In this document: positions 34,214-43,619 of the stretch, piece after piece
Layout of the letters: each line of letters opens with the position of its first letter
How positions within the stretch are numbered: position 1 is the first letter of the stretch
Assembly (NCBI RefSeq): GCF_902686445.1
Contig: NC_062232.1
Span: 94,164,932 to 94,228,931 of the forward strand
Direction: 5' to 3'
Source of the DNA: Sciurus carolinensis
Taxonomy: Eukaryota > Chordata > Mammalia > Rodentia > Sciuridae
DNA: 64,000 nucleotides
The notes under the pieces: model-generated
What the model saw: only the letters and a program-made list of their open reading frames with translations
Database searches by the model: none
Told to the model about the DNA's origin: nothing
Program-made: the position numbers and the translations under genes

Positions 34214-37200
34214 TCGTCCTTCGGTTTTTTGAGATTGGCTTATTTCACTTGTATGATATTCTCCAATTTCATCTATTTGGCTGCAAATGCCATAATTTTA
34301 TCATTCTTTATGACTGAGTAATATTCCATTGTGTATATATATGCCACAGTTTCTTTATCCATTCATCAAGTGAAGGACATCTAGGTTCATTCCACAATCT
34401 GGCTATTGAATTGAGCAGCTATGAACATTGATGTGGCTGTATCTCTGTAGTATGCTGATTTTAAGTCCTTTGGGTATAGGCCAAGGAGTGGGAGAGCTGG
34501 GTCAAAGAGTGGTTCCACTCCAAGCTTTCTGAGGAATCTCCACTCTGCTTTCCAGAGTGGCTGCACTAATTTGCATCCCCACCAGCAATGTATGATTGTA
34601 CCTTTTTCCCCACATCCTCGCCAACACCTATTGTTGCTTGTGTTCTTGATAATCGCCATTCTAATTGGGGTGAGATGGAATCTTAGGGTAGTTTTGATTT
34701 GCATTTCTCTTATTACTAGAGATGTTGAACATTTTTTCATATATCTGTTGATTGCTTGTAGATCTTCTGTAAAGTGTCTGCTCATATCCTTAGCCCATTT
34801 GGTGATTGCATTATTTGTATTCTTGGTGTAGTGTTTTTTGAGTTCTTTATAGATTTTGGAAATTAGTGCTTTATCTGAAGTATGAGTGACAAAGATTTTC
34901 TCCCACTCTGTAGGCTCTCTCTTCACATTACTGATAGTTTCCTTTGCTGAGAGAAAGCTTTTTATTTGAATCGATCCCAGTTTTTGATTCTTGCTTTTAT
35001 TTCTTGTGCTATGGGAGTCCTGTTAAGGAAGTCTGATCCTAAGCTGACATGTTGAAGATTTGGACCTACTTTGTCTTCTATAAGATGCAGGGTCTCTGGT
35101 CTGATTCTGAGGTCTTTGATCCATTTTGAGTTGAGTTTTGTGTAGGGTGAGAGATAGGGGTTTAATTTCATTCTGTTGCATATGGATTTCCAGTTTTCCC
35201 AGCACCATTTGTTGAAGAGGCTATCTTTTCTCCATTGCATATTTTTGGCCCCTTTGTCTAGTATGAGAAAATTGTATTTATTTGGGTTTGTGTCCATGTC
35301 CTCTATTCTATACCATTGATCTACCTGTCTATTTTGGTACCAATACCATGCCATTTTTGTTACTATTGCTTTGTAGTATAGTTGAAGATCTGGTATTGTG
35401 ATACCCCCTGCTTCGCTCTTCCTGCTAAGGATTGCTTTAGCTATTCTGGGTTTCTTATTCTTCCAGACGAATTTCATGATTGCTTGCTCTATTTCTGTAA
35501 GGTACATCATTGGGATTTTAATTGGAATTGCATTGAATCTGTATAGCACTTTTGGTAGTATAGCCATTTTGACAATATTAATCCTGCCTATCCAAGAACA
35601 TGGGAGATCTTTCCATCTTCTAAGTTTTTCTTTAATTTCTTTCTTTAGTGTTCTGTAGTTCTCATTGTAGAGGTCTTTCACCTCTTTTATGAGATTGATT
35701 CCCAAGTATTTTATTTTTTTCAAGGCTATTGTGAATGGGGTAGTTTTCCTAACTTCTCTTTCTGAAGATTCATCACTTATGTATAAAATTGCATCGGATT
35801 TATGAGCGTTGGTCTTGTAATCTGCTACTTTACTGAATTCACTTATGAGTTCTAAAAATTTTCTGGTGGAATTTCCAGGTTCCTCTAAATATATAATCAT
35901 GTCATCAGTGAACAGGGATAGTTTGAGTTCTTCTTTTTCTATTCGTATCCCTTTAATTTCTTTGGTTTGTGTAATTGCTCTGGCTAGAGTTTCAAGGACG
36001 ATGTTGAATAGAAGTGGTGAAAGAGGGCATCCCTGCCTTGTTCCAGTTTTTAGGGGGAACGCTTTCAGTTTTTCACCATTTAGAATGATATTGGCCATGG
36101 GCTTAGCGTAGATGGCCTTTACAATGTTAAGGAATGTTCCCACTATCCCTATTTTTTCTAGTGTTTTGAGCATGAAGGGGTGCTGTATTTTATCAAATGC
36201 TTTTTCTGCATCTATCGAAATGATCATGTGATTCTTAACTTTAAGTCTGTTAATATGGTGAATGACATTGATTGATTTCTGGATGTTGAACCAACCTTGC
36301 ATCCCTGGGATAAAACCCACTTGATCATGGTTCACTATCTTTTTAATATATTTTTGTATGCAATTTGCTAAAATTTTGTTGAGAATTTTTACATTGATGT
36401 TCATTAAGGATATTGGTCTGAAATTTTCTTTCCTCGATGTGTCTCTGTCTGGTTTAGGTATCAGGGTGATATTGGCTTCATAGAGAGTTTGGGAGGGTTC
36501 CCACCTCTTTTATTTCATGGAATACTTTGAGGAGTCTTGGAATGAGCTCTTCTTTGAAGGTCTTGTAGAACTCAACTGAGAATCCATCTGGTCCCGGACT
36601 TTTCTTTGTTGGTAGGTTTTTGATGACTTCTTCTATTTCATTGCTTGAAATTGATTTATTTAAGTTGTGTATGTCCTCCTGGTTCAGATTAGGTAATTCA
36701 TATGTTTCTAGAAGCTTGTTGATGTCTTCGAGGTTTTCTGTTTTGTTGGAATATAGATTTTCAAAATAGCTTCTAATTATGTTTTGTATTTCACTTGTGT
36801 CTGTAGTGATATTTCCTTGTTCATTCCAAATTTTAGTAATTTGAGTTTTCTCTTTCTCTTTGTTAGTGTGGCTAAGGGTTTATCAATTTTGTTTATTTTT
36901 TTCAAAGAACCAACTCTTTATTTTCTTTATTTTTTTGATTGTTTCTTTTGTTTCCATTTCGTTGATTTCAGCTCTGATTTTAACTATTTCCTGTCTTCTA
37001 CTACTTTTGGTGTTGGTCTGTTCTTCTTTTTCTAGGGCTTTGAGCTGTAGTGTTAAGTCATGTATTTGTTGATTTTTTCTTCTTTTGTTGAATGCGCTCC
37101 ATGAAATAAATCTTCCTCTAAGTACTGCTTTCATAGTGTCCCAGAAATTTTGATATGATGTGTCTTTGTTCTTGTGTACTTCCAAGAATATTTTTATTTC

Positions 37201-38001
37201 CCTCCTGATGTCTTCTGTTATCCATTCATCATATAATAGTGTATTATTTAATCTCCAGGTGTAGGAGAAGTTTGTTTTTCATTCTGTCATTTATTTCTAA
37301 TTTCAATCCATTATGATCTGATAGAATACACGGTAGTATCTCTATCTTCTTGTACTTGCTAACACTAGCTTTGTGGCATAAAATATGGTCTATTTTAGAG
37401 AAGGATCCATGTGCTGCTGAGAAGAAAGTGTATTCAAACTTTGTTGGATGGTATATTCTATAAATGTCTGTTAAGTCTAAATTATTGATTGTGTTATTGA
37501 GATCTATGGTTTCTTTGTTCAATTTTTGTTTGGAAGATCTGTCCAGTGGTGAGAGAGGCGTGTTAAAATCACCTAGTATTATTGTGTTATGGTCTATTTG
37601 GTTTCTAAAATTGAGAAGGATTTGTTTGACATACATGGATGAGCCAATGTTCGGGGCATAGATATTTATGATTGCTATGTCTTGCTGACTTATGCTTCCC
37701 TTAAGCAGTATGTAATGTCCTTCTGATCCCTTTTGACTAGTTTTGGCTTGAAGTCCACATTATCTGAAATGAGGATGGATACTCCGGCTTTTTTGCTGTG
37801 TCCATGTGCATGGTATGTTTTTTCCCATCCTTTCTTCTTTAGTCTATGGGTATCTCTTTCTATGAGATGAGTCTCTTGCAGGCAGCATATTGTTGGATTT
37901 TTCTTTTTAATCCAATCTGCCAGTCTATGTCTTTTGATTGATGAGTTCAGGCCATTAACTTTCAGGGTTATTATTGTGATATGATTTGTATTCCCAGTCA
38001 T
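34214..38001 (-). pseudogene. L1 ORF2 (endonuclease and reverse transcriptase) pseudogene
   Basis: ORF2p nicks DNA and reverse-transcribes L1 RNA. Start ATG at 38001 (MTGNTNHITIITL; an upstream in-frame ATG at 38010 is possible). Endonuclease N part 37693-38001 (QETHL), endonuclease C part 37247-37636 (GDFNTPLSPLDR and LSDHNGLKLEIN), connector 36886-37185, RT 34965-36404 with motif [23 protein letters not shown] and LFTDDM at the catalytic site, and C-terminal region 34390-34926 with CX3CX7HX4C (CWRGC...H...C). The pieces are separated by small indels near 37695, 37277, 36890, 36490, 34955 and 34410. The span is about 1262 codons, the usual length. Confidence 0.95.
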
Positions 38002-38057
38002 TTGACTCATTTTTGTTTTTTGACATGATTTGGTTTCTCCTTTATTTGGCTATTCCT

Positions 38058-39104
38058 TTAGGCTAGTTCCTCCCATTGATGATTTGCATCATTGTTTTTC
38101 ATCTCTTCCTCATGGAATGTTTTGCTAAGAATGTTCTGTAATGCCAACTTTCTTTTTGTAAATTCTTTTATCTTTTGTTTATCATGGAATTATTTTATTT
38201 CATCGTCAAATTTGAAGGTAAGTTTTGCTGGGTATAAGATTCTTGGTTGGCATCCGTTTTCTTTCAGGGCTTGGTAAATGTTGTTCCAGGCCCTTCTAGC
38301 TTTTAGGGTCTGGATTGAAAAATCTGCTGATATCTGTATTGGTTTCCCCATGAATGTAATTTGATTCTTTTCTCTCGCAGCCTTTAAAATTCTGTCTTTA
38401 TTTTGTATGTTAGGTATTTTCATTACAATGTGCCTTGGTGTGGGTCTGTTGTAATTTTGTGTATTTGGAGTCCTATAAGCCTCTTGTACCTGGTTTTCCA
38501 TTTCATTCTTCAGATTTGGGAAATTTTCTGATATTATTTCATTGAATAAATTGTTCATTCCTTTGGTTTGTTTCTCTAAGCCTTCCCCAATTCTGATAAT
38601 TCTTAAATTTGGCCTTTTCATGATATCCCATAATTCTTGTAGATTCTATTCATGATTTCTTACCATCTTCTTTGTTTGGTTAATTTTGTCTTCAAGATTA
38701 AATATTTTGTCTTCAATATCTGAGGTTCTGTCTTCCAGTTGTTCTATCCTATCAATTATGCTTTCTATGGAGTTTTTAACTTGGTTTATTGTTTCCTTCA
38801 TTTCAAGGATTTCTGTTTGTTTTTTTTTCAGTGTCTCTAACTCTTTATTGAAATGATCTTTTGCTTCCTGTATTTGCTCTTTTAACTATTGATTGGTGCG
38901 ATCATTCAATGCCTGCATTTGCTCTTTCATCTCTTCCTTCAATGCCTGCATTTGCTCTTTCATCTCCTCGTTTGCTTCCCTGATTGTTTTAATTATGTAC
39001 ATTCTGAACTCCCTTTCTGACATTTCTTCTGCTGTGCTGTCATTGGGTTTTATTGATATAGTATCTAGGTTTGTTTGGGACATTTTCTTCCCTTGTTTTC
39101 TCAT
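38058..39104 (-). pseudogene. L1 ORF1 (RNA-binding protein) pseudogene, one frame with three stops
   Basis: ORF1p is the trimeric RNA-binding chaperone of L1. From the ATG at 39104 (MRKQGKKMSQTNLDTIS) to TAA at 38058-38060 the frame is continuous for 348 codons, a normal length. It is interrupted only by in-frame nonsense codons at 38886-38888 (TAG), 38646-38648 (TAG) and 38190-38192 (TAA). Layout: short N-terminus, long coiled coil (about residues 25-150) with a duplicated 11-residue unit EEMKEQMQAL(K/N), RRM starting near WDIMKRPNLRIIRIGEG, and the C-terminal domain with RPTPRHIVMKIPN and ILKAAREKNQITF. Confidence 0.95.
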
Positions 39105-39757
39105 ATTGGTCAGATATCAGTGGGACTCTGAGATATTGCAGATTTCCTCTATTGAATTATAGTGTCCTGTAGATTTCCAGTATATCACCTCCCAGCCTTC
39201 AGTAGCCTGAAGTCTTGGAGGAACTTGATAATGCAGTGTTTCCAAAGAAAGCTGCCCCTAGCCCACTACTGGGTCCAGGGCTGGTGGCTGGTTCTGCGTG
39301 GAAATCCTCTCACTGGGTGGGCCTGCTCTGGGAAGCTGGCTGTAGACAGGGCCTGCCACCGCTGGAGGGAGCCGGGCTGCTCAGGGACAGCCTCTCATTG
39401 TTCTGTCCTGGTCCCAGAATCCGCCTGTGGGCTGGGGCCGGCCTCTGGGTTCAGGGCTTGGGGTTGGTTCTGTGCGGAAAAGCTTCCACTGGGCGGGCCT
39501 TCTCCTAGAAGCAAGTTGTGGATCGCACCTGCCGCCAGAGGGAGCCGGGCTGTTTGGGGAAGACTCTCACTGTCCTGCTCCAAGAAGCTGCCCACTGACC
39601 TGGCCTGCCACCCAGGCCAAGCTTCACCTGGTGTGAGAGACTCACCCCGTGTCCCTATGTTGGTCCGAGTCTCTCAATGCCTCCCCTTCTTGAATCCTGA
39701 GTTCTGGAGCGATGGGAGATGCAGTCACCCTCTAGTCCGCCATCTTGGATCACCCCC
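39105..39757 (-). promoter_or_regulatory. L1 5'UTR/promoter with about 173-bp tandem units
   Basis: About 650 bp, the most GC-rich part of the window (roughly 39230-39720). Matching blocks recur at a 172-176 bp offset: GGTTCTG(c/t)G at 39290 and 39466, GGGAGCCGGGCTG at 39367 and 39540, CTCTCA(c/t)TGT at 39392 and 39564. A third partial unit is suggested by AAGCTGCCC at 39249 and 39586. Tandem monomer promoters are known from mouse and rat L1s. Confidence 0.8.
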
Positions 39758-39809
39758 AACAATAGTGGTTTTAGTGTTGAATGCTAAATATAGCTTCAGG
39801 TTTCCTTGA
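39162..39809 (+). other. 215-codon open frame antisense to the L1 5'UTR
   Basis: Open on plus from the ATG at 39162 through the whole L1 promoter region and about 50 bp into flanking DNA. It reads outward, the same geometry as primate L1 ORF0. The product is rich in Ser, Trp, Gly and Leu, and has no recognised domain. High GC lowers the stop-codon frequency, so chance is the simplest explanation. Confidence 0.3.
39737..39746 (-). promoter_or_regulatory. YY1-like site at the L1 5' end
   Basis: CCGCCATCTT on plus (AAGATGGCGG on the L1 strand), about 11-21 bp from the L1 start. YY1 at this position is known to direct accurate initiation in human L1. The older L1 has a changed version at 31312-31321. 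Confidence 0.75.
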
Positions 39810-40095
39810 AATAACTCCTTCTAAGTCCTCTTCTACCTTCAGTACTGTGATACTTTTCTTTTACCAAGTGGTCAGTCAGCAACCTCATTCATTGTAAAGA
39901 GAGTAAATATACTTTACAGGTTTCTGTTCCCAAGACAGACCTTCTCGATTCTGTCCAGGAAGAACTCTTTTGCATTTTTGAATTTTTTATTATTTTTGTG
40001 ATTTATAATTATACACAATAGTTTGCTTTATTACAAAATATTTGCACATGCACCTAACAATTTTTAAGGTGATTATAGGAATGAAAATGAGTAAT
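39810..40095. other. Unassigned flank
   Basis: No recognisable feature apart from an AT-rich stretch (39975-40060) that could be a decayed L1 3'UTR piece. Confidence 0.35.
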
Positions 40096-40097
40096 TG

Positions 40098-40335
40098 ATG
40101 AAGAGTATAGACTCTGGTTTCTGATGGCCTAGGTTTAAAGTCCAGTTTTGCCATTTAGTAGCTCTGTTATGTTGGATACCTACTTAACTTACCTAGGACT
40201 CTATTTGCTTATGGATAAAAATGGAATTAGAAAAGCATGTACCTCACAGTGTTGATACAAGAAATAAATAAATTGATTTTTATAAAGTGTTAAATTAGTA
40301 CCTGGAAACTAATTAGTGTTATTTAAGTGTGTATA
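40098..40335 (+). mobile_element. MIR, near full length
   Basis: The MIR order is complete: GAGTATAGACTCTGGTTTCT, 'CAGTTTTGCCATTTAGTAGC', 'TTAACTTACCTAGGACTCT', CCTCACAGTGTTGATACAAG and 'TAGTACCTGGAAACTAATTA'. Ancient tRNA-derived SINE, shared across mammals. Confidence 0.85.
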
Positions 40336-40469
40336 AAATAAATTACCTTACATTGTAATATTATTCTAAGGTAGTCAAGTGACTTCTTTCAATCTTATAG
40401 AAACAGCAAGAGCAAGTTCATAACTGGGTGAAATACAAGACAAGACAGGGTGAAAAAGTTCTACAGAAT

Positions 40470-40850
40470 AACTTTTTTTTTTTTTTTAAAGCAAATGCTA
40501 GTTGAGAGGAATGAGAGCTGCTATATAGTGAGGAGCTCAGTAAGGTTTTATGGAGTCAGTGACTTTTCTTTAACAAGAGCATTAAGATTGAATTAGTAAT
40601 TTGGATAGGTTTTCCAAAGGGAAGATGATAAGCACAGACATTTCATGGAGAGGAAATAGCATGAATAAAAATTTAAAACAATAAAATGATCTGAGAGACT
40701 GGAGACAGCATGATTTGGCAGGAACACAAAGCACAAGTGTGAAAGCAGGTGCACAGAAAGTTGGAAAGTTGGTTTGAAAACTTTCTGATATGGGACAAAG
40801 GAGTTCGCTCTTCATTTGATAGGGAAGACAGAGGAGGTTTATGACCTAAC
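40470..40850 (+). mobile_element. L2 LINE fragment
   Basis: Block order 'GAGGAATGAGAGCTGC ... GCATGATTTGGCAGGAACAC ... GAAGACAGAGGAGG' with A-rich context resembles ancient L2 upstream of its 3' end. Decayed, no frame. Confidence 0.5.
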
Positions 40851-41299
40851 TATCTATCAGTAGTGGAATACTTTAGTAAATTACAGAACATTAAATCAAT
40901 GGACTATTGTGCAACTATTATATTAGATCATTTGGAGATCATCTGTCAATACTCACAAGTGCTTAAGAAGTAACGTGTCCAAAACAGAACACAAAAGTAT
41001 GTTTATGCTCTATTAGTAACTCAGAAAAGTTGCATGTTTCTGTGAAGAATTGGAGGAAAACATAAATTAATTTTAGAGGTGGTGGCATTGCAGATTATAT
41101 ATTTTATGATTTATTCTTGTGTAAAAAATAAATTAAAATCATTGAAGTTGTGCTTTAGGAGAATTAATTTCATCTTCAAGATTTGAAATAGATAACATAG
41201 CTGAGGTAAATAAAGAACCTTTAGAATTATGATAAGATAGTCTAGAAGAGAAATCATAAAGAAAAGGGCTTCAGTACCAACAAAAATGAAAAGTTCATC
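40851..41299. other. Unassigned AT-rich DNA
   Basis: Possible very old LINE sequence ('GTAAATTACAGAACATTAAA', 'GGACTATTGTGCAACTATTA' resembles an L1/L2 ORF2 tail) but not assignable by eye. The 67-codon minus open frame at 41111-41314 is not convincing. Confidence 0.4.
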
Positions 41300-41498
41300 A
41301 AGACATGATGGCAAAATTTATAATCCCAGTGGCTCATGAGGCTAAGGCAGGAGGATCTCAGGTTCAAAGTCAGCCTCAGCAATTTAGCAAGACCTTGCAT
41401 CAAAATAAAAAATAAAGTATCTGGGGATATAGCTCAATGATAGAACTCTACTGGGTTCAATCCCTAGTAACACCAAAAAAAAAAAAAGGAAAGGAAAA
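41300..41498 (+). mobile_element. B1-ID composite SINE, diverged
   Basis: ATCAAGACATGATGGCAAAA, GAGGCTAAGGCAGGAGGATC, linker, then ID half GGGGATATAGCTCAATGATA with GGGTTCAATCCC and poly(A). More mutated than the other copies. Confidence 0.85.
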
Positions 41499-41516
41499 GG
41501 AATGAAAAAGGAAGGA

Positions 41517-41942
41517 TGTTCAAATCCTCTTTCATCACTTTGACCAAAGCACATAAAATTTATCTGGGGCTTATAGTTTCAGAGTTTTAGGTCCATAGAT
41601 AACCAACTCCATTGCTCTGGGTCCAAGATGAGGTAGCACATTGTGGAGGAAGGGCTCAGCAGAGAAATCTGTTAGTTCATGGCAGGATTATGAAGTAGAG
41701 AGAGGGAAGGAGGAAGGGGAGAGGAAGAGGCCCCCAGATAGAACAGTCCTTCAAAGGCACACGGCCAGTGACCTACCTGCTTCAGTGTCATCCCAACTGC
41801 CTACGGTTACCACGCAGACAATCCATTCAGACTAGGATGAACTGATTAGGTGACAGCTCTCACAATCCAATCATTTCACCTCTGAATATTTCTGCATTAG
41901 CAGGAACTTAGGGGGGGACACCTGACATCCAAAGTATAATAA
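41517..41942 (-). mobile_element. MaLR-like solo LTR, copy 3
   Basis: Minus-strand copy. CATCACTTTGACCAAAGCAC at the left and GACATCCAAAGTATAATAAA at the right are the complements of the LTR ends. Purine-rich middle (41697-41735) as in the other copies. More diverged than copies 1 and 2. Confidence 0.7.
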
Positions 41943-41999
41943 ACGTCCTTTTGTCTAATAGTACTTCCCTAAACACAACTGATCATTTTCTCGCCTTAC

Positions 42000-42157
42000 A
42001 TTGCTTATTTTTTTCCTTCTTCCTTTCCTTCCTTATTTTCTTATTTCCTTCCTTCTTCCTCTCTTTTTTCTTCCCCCTCCATCCCTCTTTTCTTCATTCA
42101 TTTCCTTTCATTCTCTCTCTCTCTGTCTCTCTCTCTCTTCTTTCTTCCTTTCTCTTT
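42000..42157. repeat. TC-rich low-complexity tract
   Basis: Imperfect CCTT, CTTT and CT units over about 155 bp directly beside an ID SINE. It probably expanded from the SINE tail. Confidence 0.85.
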
Positions 42158-42242
42158 CTTATACTGGGGATTGAATCCAGGGTCTTGAGCATGTTAGGCT
42201 AGCTCAGTAGCTCACCTCTACCACTGAGCTTCATCTTCAGTC
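42158..42242 (-). mobile_element. ID SINE with a small internal insertion
   Basis: ACTGGGGATTGAATCCAGGG ... CTCTACCACTGAGCTTCATC on plus is the ID complement. About 12-15 extra bases (GCTAGCTCAGTAGCTCACC region) interrupt the body. Confidence 0.75.
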
Positions 42243-42359
42243 ACACCACTTTTTATCCAAAGCAAATTTCACTATTTGAAACTAAATTCTGAATTTTGTT
42301 GTGTTTGTTGTCATGGCTAAGAGGAATATAAGCTTCATGGAAACTGCATTTAGAGATAT

Positions 42360-42590
42360 AGCCCTAGAATTGATAATAGTGACTGGTACATAGTGGATGC
42401 TAATAAATATTTATTAGAAAAAGAAATAAAATGATGCTCATGACATTCTTGGGAGTTAAGTAGGAAAGGGGATGATCTCATTATCCCCATCTCTCCATTA
42501 TATGAATAAAGAAATTGAGGTTAGAATGGTTAAGTGACTTGTACAAAGTCAAGAAGTTTGTAAGTGATGGAATTCATAGCAGAACCAAAT
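42360..42590. mobile_element. MIR-related fragments
   Basis: A plus-strand MIR tail ('GTGACTGGTACATAGTGGAT', 42380-42420) is followed by a minus-strand MIR piece (GAAATTGAGGTTAGAATGGT, TTAAGTGACTTGTACAAAG, 42505-42555). Confidence 0.65.
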
Positions 42591-42799
42591 CCTTTGTTGT
42601 GTATTTTTAAATCCCTGTAGCAACTGAATGCAAAAGGAAGGCTTAGCTTTGGAGATATAAGTAAAGAAACAACAGGACAAAGACAGATTTTAAAGAAGAC
42701 AAATGTGAAGAATTATTTTCTTAGGTGTACCCATTGAGTTTTTATTTTTATTGGTGCATTATAACCGTATGTAACATTAGAATTCATTGGAGGAAGAGG

Positions 42800-43080
42800 A
42801 GAGTTTATCTGAGAAGTCTAGAAAGCAAAATTATGGAAATGACGTTGAGAACAATGGGATAGATGAAAAATAGAAGACGAGAGCTAGAATAAAAATGGTG
42901 AAATCACTAATTAAAGGGAGAAAAACCACATATGGTTTGGAATATGGGGAGAAAGATAGTTGTAGTGGTCCTAGAAACAGAAGTATAAATAAAGAAATAC
43001 TGTTATAGATGAAGAGAAAAATTTGGTGACTGATATAATATTCAGTGTGAATAACTAAAAGTTCTGAGTCTGGAGGCCCA
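42800..43080 (+). mobile_element. Possible L2 LINE fragment
   Basis: Purine-rich diverged sequence ('GTTTATCTGAGAAGTCTAGA', 'GTTCTGAGTCTGGAGGCCCA'). The resemblance to L2 is general only. Confidence 0.3.
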
Positions 43081-43615
43081 AGAATATATTGTTTATGTTT
43101 GAATATCAGGGAAGTTAGAAGTAACTACTATAGAAATGCATTTATTCTTTGTCATACTTCTGAGAAGAATAGAATAATATGCTGAATATTAAAGCAAAAC
43201 CTTGGATAACAGTCTGAGTTTTAAACCACATAAAACGTACCAAGTAGAAGAACATTAGGTATGGATACACTTTTTGGACCATTACATCAGAATAAATTTG
43301 TCTCTGCATTTTGTTTAAGGGGAAATATCAGATTTATAAATTTCAGTTATATTAACTTTATTCCTGGCACAGCGAATTTCAAACAGAAAATGAGACAGCA
43401 ATTCAGACTTAATATTCACTAACATTGTTAAATTTACCTCATTAAAAGATAGCAAAATATTTGATAATGAAAAATTATCTCTCAAGCAAAGTCTTTGATT
43501 ATCTCCTTTTCTGACAAGAGTTCATAGCAAACAGACTTACACACATTTTGATAAAATTAAATACGTTTAGAACAGTATAATAAGCTTCCAGAAAACCCAT
43601 TTGCATTTATATTAT
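43081..43615. other. Unassigned AT-rich DNA
   Basis: Nothing recognisable on either strand. Confidence 0.45.
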
Positions 43616-43619
43616 TTAA

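Larger units (their letters stand above)
34050..39757 (-). mobile_element. Near full-length L1 (young), 5.7 kb
   Basis: Minus-strand L1 with, in sense order: 5' end GGGTGATCCAAGATGGCGGA at about 39757, GC-rich 5'UTR to 39105, ORF1 (39104-38058), ORF2 (38001 to about 34214), and a 3'UTR with a G-rich tract at 34104-34122. The terminal roughly 100 bp of the 3'UTR present in the related copy at 21131 is missing, and I find no target-site duplication. Sequence is close to the copies at 21.1 and 52 kb. ORF1 has three nonsense codons and ORF2 at least six frameshifts, so it is not autonomous. Confidence 0.95.

Noticed and set aside
39230..39720. GC-rich block as a host CpG-island promoter
   Set aside because: It is the 5'UTR of the L1, bounded by the L1 start at 39757 and ORF1 at 39104.
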